A stretch of 64,000 nt of DNA from Coffea arabica (Eukaryota; Streptophyta; Magnoliopsida; Gentianales; Rubiaceae), in the NCBI RefSeq assembly GCF_036785885.1, contig NC_092329.1, forward strand, positions 7,316,001 to 7,380,000. The letters are read 5' to 3'. Below are positions 1 to 11,080 of the stretch, one piece after another. A model generated the notes under the pieces. It saw nothing but the letters and a program-made list of their open reading frames with translations, made no database searches and was not told where the DNA came from. Position 1 is the first letter of the stretch, and each line of letters opens with the position of its first letter. The position numbers and the translations under genes were made by a program.

Positions 1-1
1 T

Positions 2-97
2 GGTGCAAGCTACAATGCAGTGGGTACAAATGGGAGAAAGTATCTTTTGCCTGCCCTTGTTGACCCTAACACTTTAGAGTGCTCCACTATTGTGTGA
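2..97 (+). CDS. C-terminal end of an unidentified protein gene (partial)
   Basis: An open frame enters from the left edge and ends at a TGA at 95-97, giving about 31 residues that include [14 protein letters not shown] and finish CSTIV. The composition reads like real coding sequence, and the DNA after the stop becomes strongly AT-rich, as expected of a 3' UTR. I do not recognise the family, and the frame is too short to judge well. It could be the last exon of a gene lying mostly outside the window. Confidence 0.35.
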   Translation, partial: GASYNAVGTNGRKYLLPALVDPNTLECSTIV

Positions 98-311
98 AAA
101 AAACACATTGTACATTTTACTTTTTTTGTTCATGTAAATATTAATATTAAGTAATTTTCATATTCAATTTTGCAAAAGCTGCTGCTTCCTTTTTTTTTTT
201 TTTTTTTTTCCTTTTTCCTAACATTTTCCTTACGAAGGTCAAGTTTAATCTTCCATAAGAGAGAAAAGTAGATGTACAATCCCAATGTGACCAATTTTTG
301 ATGCCTTCATT

Positions 312-763
312 TAGATTTCATATTTCTTTTGGTTTGTTTATTTAAGTGATCTTAATTACAAGCTGGAACTCAAGATGCAAGGGCTCTAAGTTGAGCTAGC
401 CATTGGTTCATATTTTCCAATTACTTTTTTATCTTACATATATCAAATCATTACAATATATTTTTTTATAAAAAATTCAAAACATAGTAATCCAAATGCA
501 ACTGATTTCATATTTCTTTTAGTTTGTTTAATTGAGTGAGTTAAATTACAACTTAGAACTCAAGATGCACGGGCTCTAAGTTGAGCAGGCCCAAAATAGG
601 GTGGAGTGGCTTGGATTTGGCCATGTTCAGATTGAAGTTTTAAAGAATTTTTTTTATATTTTTATTTTCATATTTCCTAATCACCTTTTTACCTTGTATA
701 CATTAAATCATTACAGTATATTTTTTTACAAAAATTCTATAAAATGTCAATCCAAATGCAACC
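312..763. repeat. Diverged direct duplication in gene-free AT-rich DNA
   Basis: Two related units lie head to tail, about 312-502 and 504-763. Both contain TTTCATATTTCTTTT, then CTCAAGATGCA.GGGCTCTAAG, then a stretch ending AATCCAAATGCAAC. The second unit carries extra sequence in its middle. No gene is seen between the stop at 97 and the Helitron-like start near 993. Confidence 0.6.
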
Positions 764-823
764 TAATGTATCATGCGTCCTATGTCCCGGCCTAAAGGTG
801 CAAACCTTTGAGCTTAGATGAAT

Positions 824-892
824 ATCGCGCGCGTGAAGTTTATGACAATGCTCGTAACATGCCCTAATCTACTCAAGGTAAAGGTTTTTGTA
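824..892 (+). repeat. Dispersed repeat R1, partial copy
   Basis: GCGTGAAGTTTATGACAATG followed by ACTCAAGGTAAAGG and GGACGCACA matches the R1 repeat seen near 10.2, 28.9 and 56.4 kb and, inverted, near 39.5 kb. R1 usually lies beside UGT copies, so its presence here may mark old cluster DNA or just a scattered repeat family. Confidence 0.55.
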
Positions 893-992
893 GGACGCAC
901 ACATATAATCCTGGGTAACATCCTACAGTGTCCTTTAGTGTCACGGTGGTTAGTAGTTTCGGTTTGGATGATGCATTTTAGAATGGGCAAAC

Positions 993-1112
993 TCTTATTA
1001 TTATACATATGTATAAAAGAGCGAATGCAATGGCCGAATTGAGTGCTTGTGTTGGTGATGTGGCCAATTGTGATTGGCTAAAGAGTGTTCGTCCAAATTT
1101 TTTATTCCCACG
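993..1112 (+). repeat. Helitron 5'-end-like sequence, copy 1
   Basis: Starts TCTTATTATTATACATATG, passes TATAAAAGAG, then GTGCTTGTGTTGGTGATGTG, ATTGGCTAAAGAGTGTTCG and a CCCACG end. The same order of blocks occurs at 5774-5900. Both copies are preceded by the dinucleotide AC. Confidence 0.5.
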
Positions 1113-1676
1113 ATGCTGTTACTGTTCACCATTTGCTCTGCAGGCCACTTTTTGTGGCCTTTTACACCGCAGACTTGATTGATTGACTGGTTAGAATTTG
1201 GGAGAAGTAGTGGACAAAAAATTTTCCTCCTCTCCCCTGATTTGATTTGCAGATCACCGTCACAAGTCATCTCCCACTCTACACTTTCCCCTCTCCATTT
1301 CTTCATCATCACCGCCTCCATTACTCCCTTTCTTCCTCTGTTTTCACTTTCTTTCTTTTTCGTCACCCTGATCATTATCATTCAGAAATGAAAAACTACA
1401 TCCAACCACCTCCACTTCTCCATTTTTTTCTTCTTTGAAAGCCGACCTTTTCATTTCTTTTTTTTTTCCCTTTCTTCTTTCTTCCTTTACCCAAGGGACC
1501 AAAACAGAAAAATGCAGATGATTACTATTGTCTCACATCTTGGTTGGAGAGTGTTCGTCCAACTTGTTTTCATTTTTCCTCTTTCATTGTTTCTCTGTTT
1601 TTCCTTCTAACTGACTAACTGATAACGTCTAATTCTAATTCTATTCTAACAAGACCTAAACTCCTAAACTAAGCCC

Positions 1677-1686
1677 TAGGGTTTTT
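1677..1686 (+). promoter_or_regulatory. Telo-box-like motif of the RPL7a promoter
   Basis: TAGGGTTTTT lies about 45 bp upstream of the ATG of the RPL7a fragment. Telo-box motifs (AAACCCTA) near the start site are typical of plant ribosomal protein genes. This suggests the captured segment included the promoter as well as exons. Confidence 0.5.
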
Positions 1687-1727
1687 GACGTCGCGCCGTT
1701 GTTTCTCCAAACCCCTCAGGCAACGAA

Positions 1728-3428
1728 ATGGTAAGGCGGCTCTTCACCACCAAGTTATTTCTGTCTTCTCGATGATGATTGTTACTGATACACATATATG
1801 CAGATGCTGCATTCTAATTTCCAATCTTTCGTTTGGTTTTGAAAAAAAGGCCATATCTCTGACATTTTGAGTTCTTTGTGTTGTCATTGATGGATGCTTT
1901 TTTTTTGTTTTGAAGGCTCCAAAGAGAGGTGCGAGGGCTCCAGGTGCAGTGGCGAGGAGGAAAATCGAGAAGGTGGCGAATCCTCTGTTCGAGAAGCGTC
2001 CGAAGCAGTTTGGAATTCGAGGAGCCCTCCCACCGAAGAAGGATCTCACCAGGTTCATCAAATGGCCTCTCAATGTCCGGATCCAGAGGAAGGAGAGGAT
2101 CCTCAGGCAGTGCTTGAAGGTTCCTCCGACGCTCAACCAGTTCTCCAAGACTCGACAAAAAATCTTGGTCGCCTCTCCCTCACTCGCTTTTTATTTATTA
2201 TGCTGTTTCCCCTTTTTCTTAATGTTATACGATGATTTTTATCGGGACTCTAAGTTGTTCACCTTGATTGCACCATCTTGACAACCCTGGTCTGGTATTT
2301 GACTGCTGTAAAGAAAAATCCAGTTATTTTCTTGACATAAATCTGTGCTTTCTCGCATATTGATCACCTATTGCACTTGTAATCATACTTCAAATGCTTA
2401 CTCATTCTTATTCCCCCCCTTTCTCTCTGATGATTGCGTAGAATAGGATCCCATGGTTGAGCAGGGCAAACGGTGTTGCTGTAATTAAATAGGAAATGAA
2501 ATCTTTATGTAAATTTAAAAATCATTCTTTTATGGTTCTTAGCCAACTGGATATGCCAGATGTGGTAAATAGAAAGAAATTGAGGTTGCTCGGATCATAA
2601 TATTTGTACATGGTAATTGTACATTGTCTTCCCCTATAATCTCTTCGATGACTAGAAACTGAGTCGTAATGTGTCGCTCTATCTGTTGTCATGAAATTGG
2701 TAAAAGCTAATAATTTGCTGTGGTAGATTTAAGGGAGTCTCTAAATTTGTCCCTATCTTAATAATACCAGTCAAGGAGATATCCTGTTTCCTTTCGGGGT
2801 TGCCATTTCACTGCTTCATTTTTTCTCTTGCCAATGTATGTATTTTCTGATGCTTCCATTGATATGCAGCAACAAATCTATTCAAGATGCTTCTCAAGTA
2901 CAGGCCTGAGGACAAGGCAGCCAAAAAAGAGCGTCTTCTCAAGACAGCTCAAGCTGAGGCTAAAGGGAAAGCTTCTGATGCTAAGAAGCCAATCGTTGTC
3001 AAATACAGTTTACAGCATGTGACGTGCCTTGTTGAACAGGTCTTTATCGTACTTTTCTTCTATATTTTGTTCGTTTTCTGTAGTGTCTCACTCTTGGTAG
3101 TACAAGCTGTGGCTCATAGAAATTATTTTCTGCTGAACAAGGCACAATTGTTGCTCACGATGTGGACCCAATCGAGTTGGTTGTTTGGCTTCCTGCTTTG
3201 TGCAGGAAGATGGAAATTCCCTATTGTATTGTGAAGGGAAAATCGCGATTGGGAGTGGTAAGTTTCCTTCTTTGTGGAGCCTTTTTGGACGCTTTTTTTG
3301 TAGCCAGGACTGATGTAATTGACACTCTCTCGCAGATTGTTCATAAGAAAACTACATCAGTCTTGTGCCTGACCTCAGTGAAGAATGAAGATAAGTTGGA
3401 GTTCTCAAAAGTTTTGGAGGCCATTAAG
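1728..3428 (+). pseudogene. RPL7A: 60S ribosomal protein eL8 (RPL7a) fragment, intron-containing pseudogene
   Basis: The ATG at 1728-1730 is followed at once by a GT intron, as in plant RPL7a genes. Exon 2 (1916-2167) encodes [10 protein letters not shown] through [11 protein letters not shown]. Exon 3 (2870-3039) encodes [19 protein letters not shown] and [10 protein letters not shown]. Exon 4 (about 3136-3257) encodes [20 protein letters not shown], and exon 5 (3336-3428) ends KVLEAIK. Several defects are visible. Exon 2 is one base out of phase with exon 3 after the KT codons. The acceptor before exon 4 reads TG instead of AG. About seven bases are missing between two TTG triplets in exon 4. 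The final exon (family ending ..KERLLAKEAAQRMN) is absent. Retained introns exclude a processed pseudogene. It sits in the Helitron-like element, so capture is the best explanation. Confidence 0.88.
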
Positions 3429-5773
3429 GTGATACATAATTTCCTACAGGTTGTACAGGTAATGATATTGTGATTCAACTTAAGGTGACATAGCTATAAC
3501 AAAATATGTGTTATACACTAATATGTATTATTACCTTTTAAGATGGCTTTTCTTTCCACCTCATTTATCACACACATTCAATAGATGATTTTACCTTGTC
3601 TTAATCTCTTTTTTCCAATTTACCTAATTCAATATGTATTGTCAGGTTCTCTATATTGAGCCGATGAATATTATGATTTGTTATCTAACATTCAGCAGTT
3701 AGTTAAGGTACTTTCTGTCATACTTTCTGTTCTTTAATAGTTATCAAGAAATTGTGGGCCTTTTACAATATGTATGTGTTTTGTTTGTCCAGTGCAGCTA
3801 TGTATTATCAGGAATTTGTATTTAATTATATGCTTTTGGTATTATGTTAAATATGTTCTAAGTGATACGAAATAGGACTCTACTTCTTCTAAATTTTCAA
3901 GTCTCAACTTGTGCACTGATTATTAAAACCATTGACATTCATGTATTTGCTAATACTTGGGTGTTCGATTTTAGTTTGCCAAGTTCCATATCTGTTAATT
4001 TCAATGAATTCATTTGAATGAAGACAATAAATAATGCTTTGCATTTGATGCTTGCAAATAATCAGTGGTTCATTCCACTGGGGCAAATCTTGCTTTATTT
4101 TTTTTAATCTTTAATCCCTTTTTAAAAAGTAGAAGTGAGATTTTTTGTCCGTCATAGGTTTCTCTCAATTTGTAAACCTTCCAATATATAAGTTGTTGAC
4201 TGGAATTGTTTACAGCCTAGAGGGGCTTGACTTTTGATGATAATTTCATGGGATGCTTGACTTCAAAAAATTAATGATAAATCTCATTTTGTGCTTGTGA
4301 AATGAATGGTGGAATTTTCTCTTTCTATGAGGCAGAAGTGTTGTTTGGATTTAAGCATTTTTCTTCTACTATTTTCTTTAATATGCTTTTAGTACTTCTG
4401 GTAATAAAAGAGTTTCACTCATTTGCACTTTACATGGTGAGGTATTGTTATTTTTTCTGGTGGTGACTTTCTTTTAATTTGCAAAAGATTTTTCACAATT
4501 CACCTTGAGAATGAAAATTGTGATTCAACTTAAGGTGACATAGCTATAACAAAATAAATGTGCTTAAGAATAAAATGAGCTAAGGCTCGCAAAGAATCAT
4601 AGTCTTGAGTTTTTATCAAATAAAAAAGGTCAAATCATTTCTAATGAAACTATTGCATTACTTTGGCATTGATTGTAAACTATGGAAACATTTTGTTTTA
4701 TTATTGGTTATGCATGCAAGTATTTTGTGTAATTTTCTAACTGAAGGGGGAGAATTAGGAAGCATTAAGGGGAAAGCTCAGTGATTTGCTTGTCTTTATC
4801 TTCTACTACTATGCCTGTGATTGTGGTAAATAAGCTAGCTAGCTATCGTGGTAAAGTTTGCTATGCATTTTTTATTGTAAATTTTTTTAATTCTTTCTCC
4901 TGATCAAAAGTAGAAGATGAGAAGAAAAATAAGCAGCTTAAAAGAAAAACATGGAATTTCAGCCTAATTGAGTCATGTAAAATGGTCGTGAAAGGATGTT
5001 GTGCACGACACATGATTTTTTTGCATTGTAATTTCTTCTTCTTGCTTAGTACTTCTCTAACCTTTTGGATTTTTTGTGGGGTTTAGTAGTCTAATTTTTG
5101 TATATTAATTTGTATATATATGTTGTAGGTGCAAAAAATTGGAAATTTCTTCCAACATCAGATTCTGTAAAATTTTCCCCTTTAATAACGTGCATTCTAT
5201 TTGGTTATCTTTTTAAAAAAATAAAAATTGGAAAGAATCTTAATTTTTTTTCGCAACTAAAAAGTATCAGAATGAATTTAACAAATTTGAGAAAGTTCTT
5301 TTATGATTTTTTCGTTTAAAAGATATTTTTGGGCTATCTAATCTGTTTATTTTTTGTGGTATTGCAAGTCCAAAAATTGGAACTTTGCTTTCATTCCCTT
5401 CATAAACCACTTTGTATAGGGTCTTCCGCGGTTTTTCCTCATCTCTTGTAATTCTTTCTTTTGTTTGCTTTGCTTAACTACTTTTTTTCCCTATATTTTC
5501 TTTACCCTGTTTATTTGTTTATTTCATGTTTCTATCTATTATTTTTCAGTGCCAAAATCGACAAGAAACTCTGCCTCCCACTCTTCCTCTTCCTCTCCTT
5601 TTTCTATAGAAAAATCCCCTGGCAAAACCCAAGGCCCGAGCTTCGATTCTTCTATTGTTGGCAAAGTTGAAAAGTACCAACCCATCTTATAGCTATCTCC
5701 CTCATCCAAGGCCACTATGATTTTTCTAATTCAATCCTTTTCTCTGCCTTCGTTGAGAACAATTAAGAATTAC
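3429..5773. other. Gene-free AT-rich interior of the Helitron-like element
   Basis: No coding stretch, RNA gene or clear transposon was recognised. The only structure is an exact-looking 40-bp direct repeat (3467-3506 and 4517-4556, containing CAACTTAAGGTGACATAGC) about 1.05 kb apart. The short open frames here have low-complexity, A/T-driven composition. Confidence 0.5.
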
Positions 5774-5900
5774 TCTTTTGTTAATTAATTAACATATATA
5801 TAAAAGGGGGATGCCATATCTCAAAAGAGGTGCTTGTGGTGGTGATGTGGTCAATGGTTATTGGCTAGAGAGTGTTAGACCAAAATCTGTGCTCCTCACG
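5774..5900 (+). repeat. Helitron 5'-end-like sequence, copy 2
   Basis: TCTTTTGTTAATTAATTAAC, then TATATATAAAAGGGGG, GTGCTTGTGGTGGTGATGTG, TTGGCTAGAGAGTGTTAG and CTCACG. This is block-by-block similar to 993-1112 but clearly diverged. It may be the true 5' end of the element that carries the PDS5 and kinase fragments. Confidence 0.45.
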
Positions 5901-6307
5901 TGAGTTTACTTTGGATTCCATTGTTCCTTAAAAAAAAAAAGTGTCCTATGACAGATATTTACCACTGTTTTCATCTCACTTTCTCCGTCTCGGTCTCCCT
6001 CAGAGCTCAGACGAACACTCTTCCTCTCTTGCTCTCCCTCTCTCTCAAACGATGACCGAATCTATCATTCATCTACATGCTTTCTTTCTTCTTTGTTAAT
6101 CAACAAAAAGAAGAAAACAAAGAAGGCACTTTGATGTTTTTGGGTTTAGTTTTTGTTTCTTTCTTTATTTTCTTGAATTTGCAGTTACTCACAATCACAT
6201 TTTGCTTCTCATAGATTGAGGACAATGGATTGAAAGTCCACGAGAAGGAGAAAAAGAATCAACTTTTCAGGTTGTGCGATTTTCTTTAATTTATTTTTTC
6301 GGTTAAG

Positions 6308-7638
6308 ATCCTTCCAGTTTGATTCAAGATGGGCTCTTGCCTTCGATGATGGCTTTGATCTCTGATAGGCTGCTTAGACATCCTAATACAGATGTCAGGA
6401 TTTCAGTTATGTCTTGCATCTGTGAGGTGTTAAGGATTAGTTCTCCGTATCAACCTTATGAGAATGAAAGAATGAAGGTAAGCTGAACACCTGCAACAGT
6501 ATTTACTCTTTTCTGTATTTGTTTGTCTGCTTCCTGTTGTATACTTGTTTAGAGCCAGTTCTCAGCCTTTTCATTTGCATGCTGTACAAGATATTTTTCG
6601 GTTCACTTTAGCTGCATTCGAGAAGTTGTCGCTTTTCTCTGGTCGCTGCTATGCTAAAGCTTTGCACATTCTTGAAATCGTTGCGAAGGTCAAATGCTGC
6701 ATCATCTTGCTGGACATAGGCTGCGACTCATTGGTCACTAAAATCTTCGAAGTCCTTCTAAGTACCATTAAGTAAGGCTAAGATGTTACAGCTAATTTTT
6801 AATATGTATTTTTATTGTCAAGACATTTTGATTAACTGCCTTTTCTCTTTGGGTCTTGTAGTAATTGATATTTGTTAGCTTCTTTAAATTAACTCTAATA
6901 CTAACAATTAAGGTTATCTTGAATTCGAACTTGTAATAGCATTGAATTCGAACTTGTAATAGCATTCCCATTATGTTCAACCTTCTTTCCTGCAAATATG
7001 ATCTGCTTTCAACTTCGTGAACTCCTCATTTAGCAGCAATGAAATTGAAAATTTTGCTCGACTCATGGCAAACCTTTATTATTTGTTGTTGAGTGATCAA
7101 CTCATCGTATGCAATGCAACTAGCCTAACGGAGTAATTTAGAAAGTTGTACCAAATTAAACAAATTAGAGGTATTCATTTGCTAATCTTGCACCTGTCTC
7201 ATGCAAGTCAACACATTCAATTGTCATGTGCTGATTGTTGTTCTGTGTTTGAATGTCTAATACAAGGTTCAACCACCCACAAGCTGTATTCTCATACATG
7301 GAAGATATTATGACTTGGCTTTTAGATGAGAGTGATGACATCCCATTGGGTCTTTTAAAGCCGATTCTAGCTAGTGTGCAAAAGGAAAACGAGGTACCCT
7401 TCCTTGTATAGATCTCTGTTTCATTTATTCTTGTTCTTGTTTTATTATTACTCAGTTACCTTTATTGTTTGCCTCAGATTACTTCACCCGTTTCCTCTTG
7501 GTTAGGAGAGAGTATTAAAGAACTGCTCAACTAAAGTCAGACCTTTTCTTATGAATGCAGTGAAGTTGATGAGGCTAGATATTAATGATTATGCCGATAT
7601 AGTTGCTTCATTATGCCGAGAAATGCCAGCTGGGGACA
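6308..7638 (+). pseudogene. PDS5: PDS5 cohesin-associated factor fragment
   Basis: Four exon-like blocks match the HEAT-repeat region of plant PDS5, which regulates sister chromatid cohesion. Block 1 (6308-6477) encodes SMMALISDRLLRHPNTDVRI and ends YQPYENERMK. Block 2 (about 6586-6772) encodes AAFEKLSLFSGRCYAKALHI and VAKVKCCIILLDIGCDSL. Block 3 (7267-7393) encodes FNHPQAVFSYMEDIMTWLLD. Block 4 (7506 to about 7638) encodes VRPFLMNAVKLMRLDIN and CREMPAGDN. Most blocks have usable GT/AG edges. Plant PDS5 proteins are far longer, so only a short N-terminal slice is present and neither the protein start nor the rest is here. It is most likely a Helitron-captured fragment. Function as a protein is unlikely, though transcription as part of a chimeric RNA is possible. 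Confidence 0.8.
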
Positions 7639-7719
7639 ATGTGGTGCTCATCTTCTTGTAAAATTTTTTACCTCTTTTTATATGTTAAACAAGCATGGCT
7701 AAGCTTTTTATTATATATT

Positions 7720-8081
7720 AATTGTACTTGTTTTACGAGAGCTTACAGTCAGTGGCAAAGGAAACTCTGAGTGTATGGAAAATCAGTCCCTGGGAATGGT
7801 CTTTGCGTATAGAATGCTCCAATTTTCGCCACTTAAGTGGGAAGTAGTGTGACTAATATATTTTAGTTGAATTAGAAGGTTGTTAGTATATGTTCCTTTT
7901 AATTGTACTTGTTTTACGAGAGCTTACAGTCAGTGGCAAAGGAAACTCTGAGTGTATGGAAAATCAGTCCCTGGGAATGGTCTTTGCGTATAGAATGCTC
8001 CAATTTTCGCCACTTAAGTGGGAAGTAGTGTGACTAATATATTTTAGTTGGATTAGAAGGTTGTTAGTATATGTTCCTTTT
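7720..8081 (+). repeat. 181-bp tandem duplication
   Basis: Two adjacent units, 7720-7900 and 7901-8081, each begin AATTGTACTTGTTTTACGAG and end ATATGTTCCTTTT. They are almost identical, so the duplication is recent. It lies between the PDS5 and kinase fragments and encodes nothing obvious. Confidence 0.9.
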
Positions 8082-8260
8082 AAGTTTGCAACCTAGAGCT
8101 TGTCATGAGCAGCAAATTAGAGCTAAGGGAAAACCTGAAAGAAAGAAGAGAAATTAAGTAAACATTGTGTCTAATGAATTCCAGAAACACTAAAATGGCC
8201 TTTGTGCATAATTTGGTTTCATAGTTTTGTGAAAGAAATGGTGATTTTTCTTTGTATCAG

Positions 8261-9061
8261 GGCTGATATCTGCTCATTTGGAATCCACCACACTGGAGTT
8301 GGCTCATGGTCATGCACCATTCTCGAAATATCCCCCAATGAAGGTATGGACGTTATATGCAACAACACCAGATAACAATAATGAACTTGATGCAACATGT
8401 TCTTGAACTGTAGTTGTGCACTTAATGGAACTTCCTCGTTTTGGTAGGTTCCTTTGATGACCATACAAAATGCGCCTCCTGGACTTGATTATGACCGCGA
8501 TAAAAAGTTCTCCAAGGCATGTCCTTTTTCTTCTAATAGTTGGCTACCGTGCTTAGATATAAACATTTTCTAGCACACCAAACTGGATCAATATTCTATC
8601 TGTTTGTTTCTACTTAGATATAAACTTTCTCTAGGACACCAAGTTAGATCCATATTCTATCTGTTTGTTTCTATTTCGGCATTTCCTCATTCTTATGTTT
8701 TTTATTGCTAAAGCATTTCCTCAATTTCGAACAGTGTTTTAAAGAAATGGTTGCAATGTGCTTGGTGAAAGACTTGACAAAGAGGTCAACTGCAGAGAAA
8801 CTATTGAAACATTCCTTTTTCAAGAATGCAAAGCCTCCAGAGCTTTCTGTGCAAAAAGTCTCTGCTGACTTACCTCCGTTGTGGAATCATGTTAAGGCAA
8901 ATTTGAGTGTATGTCATTTTAATGGTACTGTTATGGAACTGCCAACCATCATTTTATTTTCTAATGATTTACCTACTAAAAAATTGCAGCTTAAGGATGC
9001 TGCACAACTAGCTTTGAAGAAAATACCTTCAGCTAAACAGGAAGCATTATCACACGTCTAA
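8261..9061 (+). pseudogene. STE20/FRAY-type Ser/Thr kinase fragment (plant BLUS1/SPAK-like)
   Basis: Four exon-like pieces cover the end of a kinase domain and the region just after it. Piece 1 (8261-8343) reads ADICSFGI, then slips one base out of frame before the family's LELAHGHAPFSKYPP block. Piece 2 (8448-8516) encodes NAPPGLDYDRDKKFSK and is followed by GC rather than GT. Piece 3 (8735-8908) encodes FKEMVAMCLVKDLTKRSTAE and HSFFKNAKPPEL. Piece 4 (8990-9061) encodes LKDAAQLALKKIPSAKQEAL and ends in TAA. The kinase N-lobe, catalytic loop and the long C-terminal tail are missing. The frame slip, the altered donor and the truncation mark a dead fragment. It is the third captured host gene in the Helitron-like element. 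Confidence 0.8.
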
Positions 9062-10132
9062 GACATCAGAAGAATTTATTGGCTGTTTGATCTTTTATTT
9101 GTAACTTTCTGAATGTACATTAATTTTGTGCTCAATCTTAGTTTAGATAAATCTTAGTTTAGATATTAGTTCGATTATTTTTTGTAGGTATCATCTGGGA
9201 CTTTTTCAGCAAAAAAAATGCAGGTTTAGTACATTCATTCTCATTGTTACAGTTGTTTTTAGGAAAAAAAAAACGTCCCTCGTTTAATGATCCTTTCTCA
9301 AAATATAAACCTCTTGTTTCCTTCAACCGTTTTTCATTTCTGATACTTCTAAATGCTCTATCAATCATATGAATACTGATTAGTCAATTTATTTAATATA
9401 AAAAATGTGTACAACCTTATTATTTTAGTGATTTCGATATGGCCGCATCTTCTCTGTAGTTAATTTCTTATACGCAACCAAACAAGAGCATGCATGGGCA
9501 ATTGGTAAATGTGATTTTTTCTCACCATTCTATACCTGAGAGGTCATTCTTTTTCTAGATCTTGGCAGTTAGTGTATCTATGAGGGTGGTTAGAACATCA
9601 AATGGAAAAGAAGTATGACTAATTAACATCTATTTACTTATTAAATTTGTTTATGACCAGGGGGCTCCTGTGCTTGTAGGTTCTGCAGTCACTTGTCTAA
9701 TTAATCTAAGATCCTGTCATGACCTCCACTTAACATGCATTCACTCACTTATTGCCTATTGCATGTAGGTGTGCACTCACTTAAACTTGTGTTGAGCATC
9801 TTCTATCATCTGACATGTTGGCCTTGTGTTGAGATCTTTAGAAAGAAAACGATTTGGAGCAGTCTACTGCACTTTCTGGCATATGGTAGGATTTAATTTG
9901 CTCATATGTTTATCTGAATATAAATGGGATCAAGACAGTTTTAAATTCATAGTTAAAAAAGCTGCTGAAACAACGAAACTTTTTAGCATTGTAGAAAGCT
10001 TTGTACCTATTATTTTCCATTGCAACAGATGAAATCTTCCATTTCGTCCATGAGGAGAGGCATCTAATAATTTTTTTTATATTTAATATTTGAATTTGAA
10101 TAATTGGGCATTTATGGGCAAGATTGAAAATT
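9062..10132. other. Gene-free 3' part of the Helitron-like element
   Basis: AT-rich sequence without recognised genes. Short open frames near 9.2 and 9.9 kb have no family resemblance and are treated as chance. Confidence 0.5.
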
Positions 10133-10164
10133 ACACCGCGCATCGCGCGGTGTTATTCTCCTAG
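10133..10164 (+). other. Helitron 3' terminal hairpin and CTAG end
   Basis: ACACCGCGC, loop ATC, then GCGCGGTGT form a perfect 9-bp stem. Seven bases (TATTCTC) separate it from CTAG, and the next base is T, as expected for Helitron insertion between A and T. Short GC-rich hairpins just before CTRR are the most reliable Helitron signature. Confidence 0.8.
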
Positions 10165-10171
10165 TTTCAAT

Positions 10172-11080
10172 TTCAAGGTAAAGGCGTGAAGTTTCTGACA
10201 ACGTTCGTAACTTCCCTTATTGTACTCAAGGTAACTTTTTTTTTTTTTAAAGGTGAAGGGTTGTTTTGATAGGGCTGTCAATAGGATCGGATTGGAGTTA
10301 GTTGGGCCTACTCAACCTGAAAAAAAATTGATGAATCTAATCCTTCATTGAGTTAGCTTGAATTTAACTTAAATATGAAGCTCGAATTAAATGCAAGTCG
10401 AAATTGAACTTTATTAGCCTCAAACCTCATACATGCTTGGCTCGTTAATCTATACCTATATGTATAATTATCTATATAATAGGTGTATATAATTATATCC
10501 AAATAAATATATAATTACTAAATCTTGCCTTTGTATGTCGTCTAAATCACCTCTAATATTAGGCATGTTATTAATGATGTTATAACTATGTCGTCTTTCT
10601 ATTCTAAAGTTGTATTAGATAAAGTTGGCAGGGACCAAGTCCTTCTTGCCCATGAGTTAGCGGTGCAAGCTCACTATTATGTTATTGCTACCTGTCATTT
10701 ATATTAATTTCAAGTTTGTGTTTTTTTTAAAAGTTTTAATGTTGTGGTCATATGAATATTAAATTAATTTTAAAACTTAATAGTTCTAATAATTATATTG
10801 GGTTAAACCCAAGTTAGGCTCACAGTAGAATATTTTGTGAGTCAAGTATGAGTTTTACGTTTATCAACCCAAAACTCATAACTCAAGATCCGAAAGTGAT
10901 ACTAACTATATGGGTTGAATTTGGACTTATTAAAGTCGGACTCAAATGGCTTGATTGATAGGCCTAGTTTTTTGGAATCAGATTGACAAGTCTAGTTTTT
11001 TAGGATGCAATAAATAGAAGATCATCTGCATATCGGCTTATGTTCCACGTTTATTTAAGTCAAAGCGCACACTTCCTTAT
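10172..11080 (+). repeat. Dispersed repeat R1, copy split by a MITE
   Basis: The first half (10172-10240) has AAGGTAAAGGCGTGAAGTTT and ACTCAAGGTAAC. The second half (11010-11080) has GCATATCGGCTTATGTTCC. In the 28.9-kb copy these halves are contiguous. Here about 0.75 kb, mostly the hAT-like MITE, separates them. Confidence 0.65.
10270..10966. mobile_element. hAT-like MITE
   Basis: The ends are inverted: TAGGGCTGTCAAT on the left and ATTGATAGGCCTA on the right. TAGGG.TGTCAA is a common hAT terminus in plants. The 697-bp interior is AT-rich and non-coding. The flanking 8-bp target duplication is not clean, so the class is probable rather than proven. It interrupts an R1 repeat. Confidence 0.55.

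Larger units (their letters stand above)
993..10164 (+). mobile_element. Helitron-like element with captured host gene fragments
   Basis: The 3' end is diagnostic for a plant Helitron: a 9-bp GC-rich stem with a 3-nt loop (10133-10153), seven bases, then CTAG at 10161-10164 followed by T. The 5' end is less certain. TCTTATTATTATACATATG at 993 begins with TC and runs into an A/T-rich start, but it is preceded by C rather than the expected A. Inside are fragments of three unrelated genes with introns kept, which is the known signature of Helitron capture. No Rep/helicase was seen, so the element is non-autonomous. A second, related 5'-end-like sequence at 5774 means this may be two nested or successive elements sharing one 3' end. 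Confidence 0.6.

Noticed and set aside
1179-1438. Overlapping open frames before RPL7a as a small secreted protein
   Set aside because: The region is a CT-rich 5' flank typical of plant promoters and UTRs; the frames are driven by pyrimidine bias.
4191-4225. CTAG after a weak inverted sequence as a second Helitron 3' end
   Set aside because: There is no GC-rich hairpin at the proper distance, unlike the clear end at 10164.
7720-8081. Possible CRISPR-like or satellite array
   Set aside because: There are only two 181-bp units in a plant genome; this is a simple tandem duplication.
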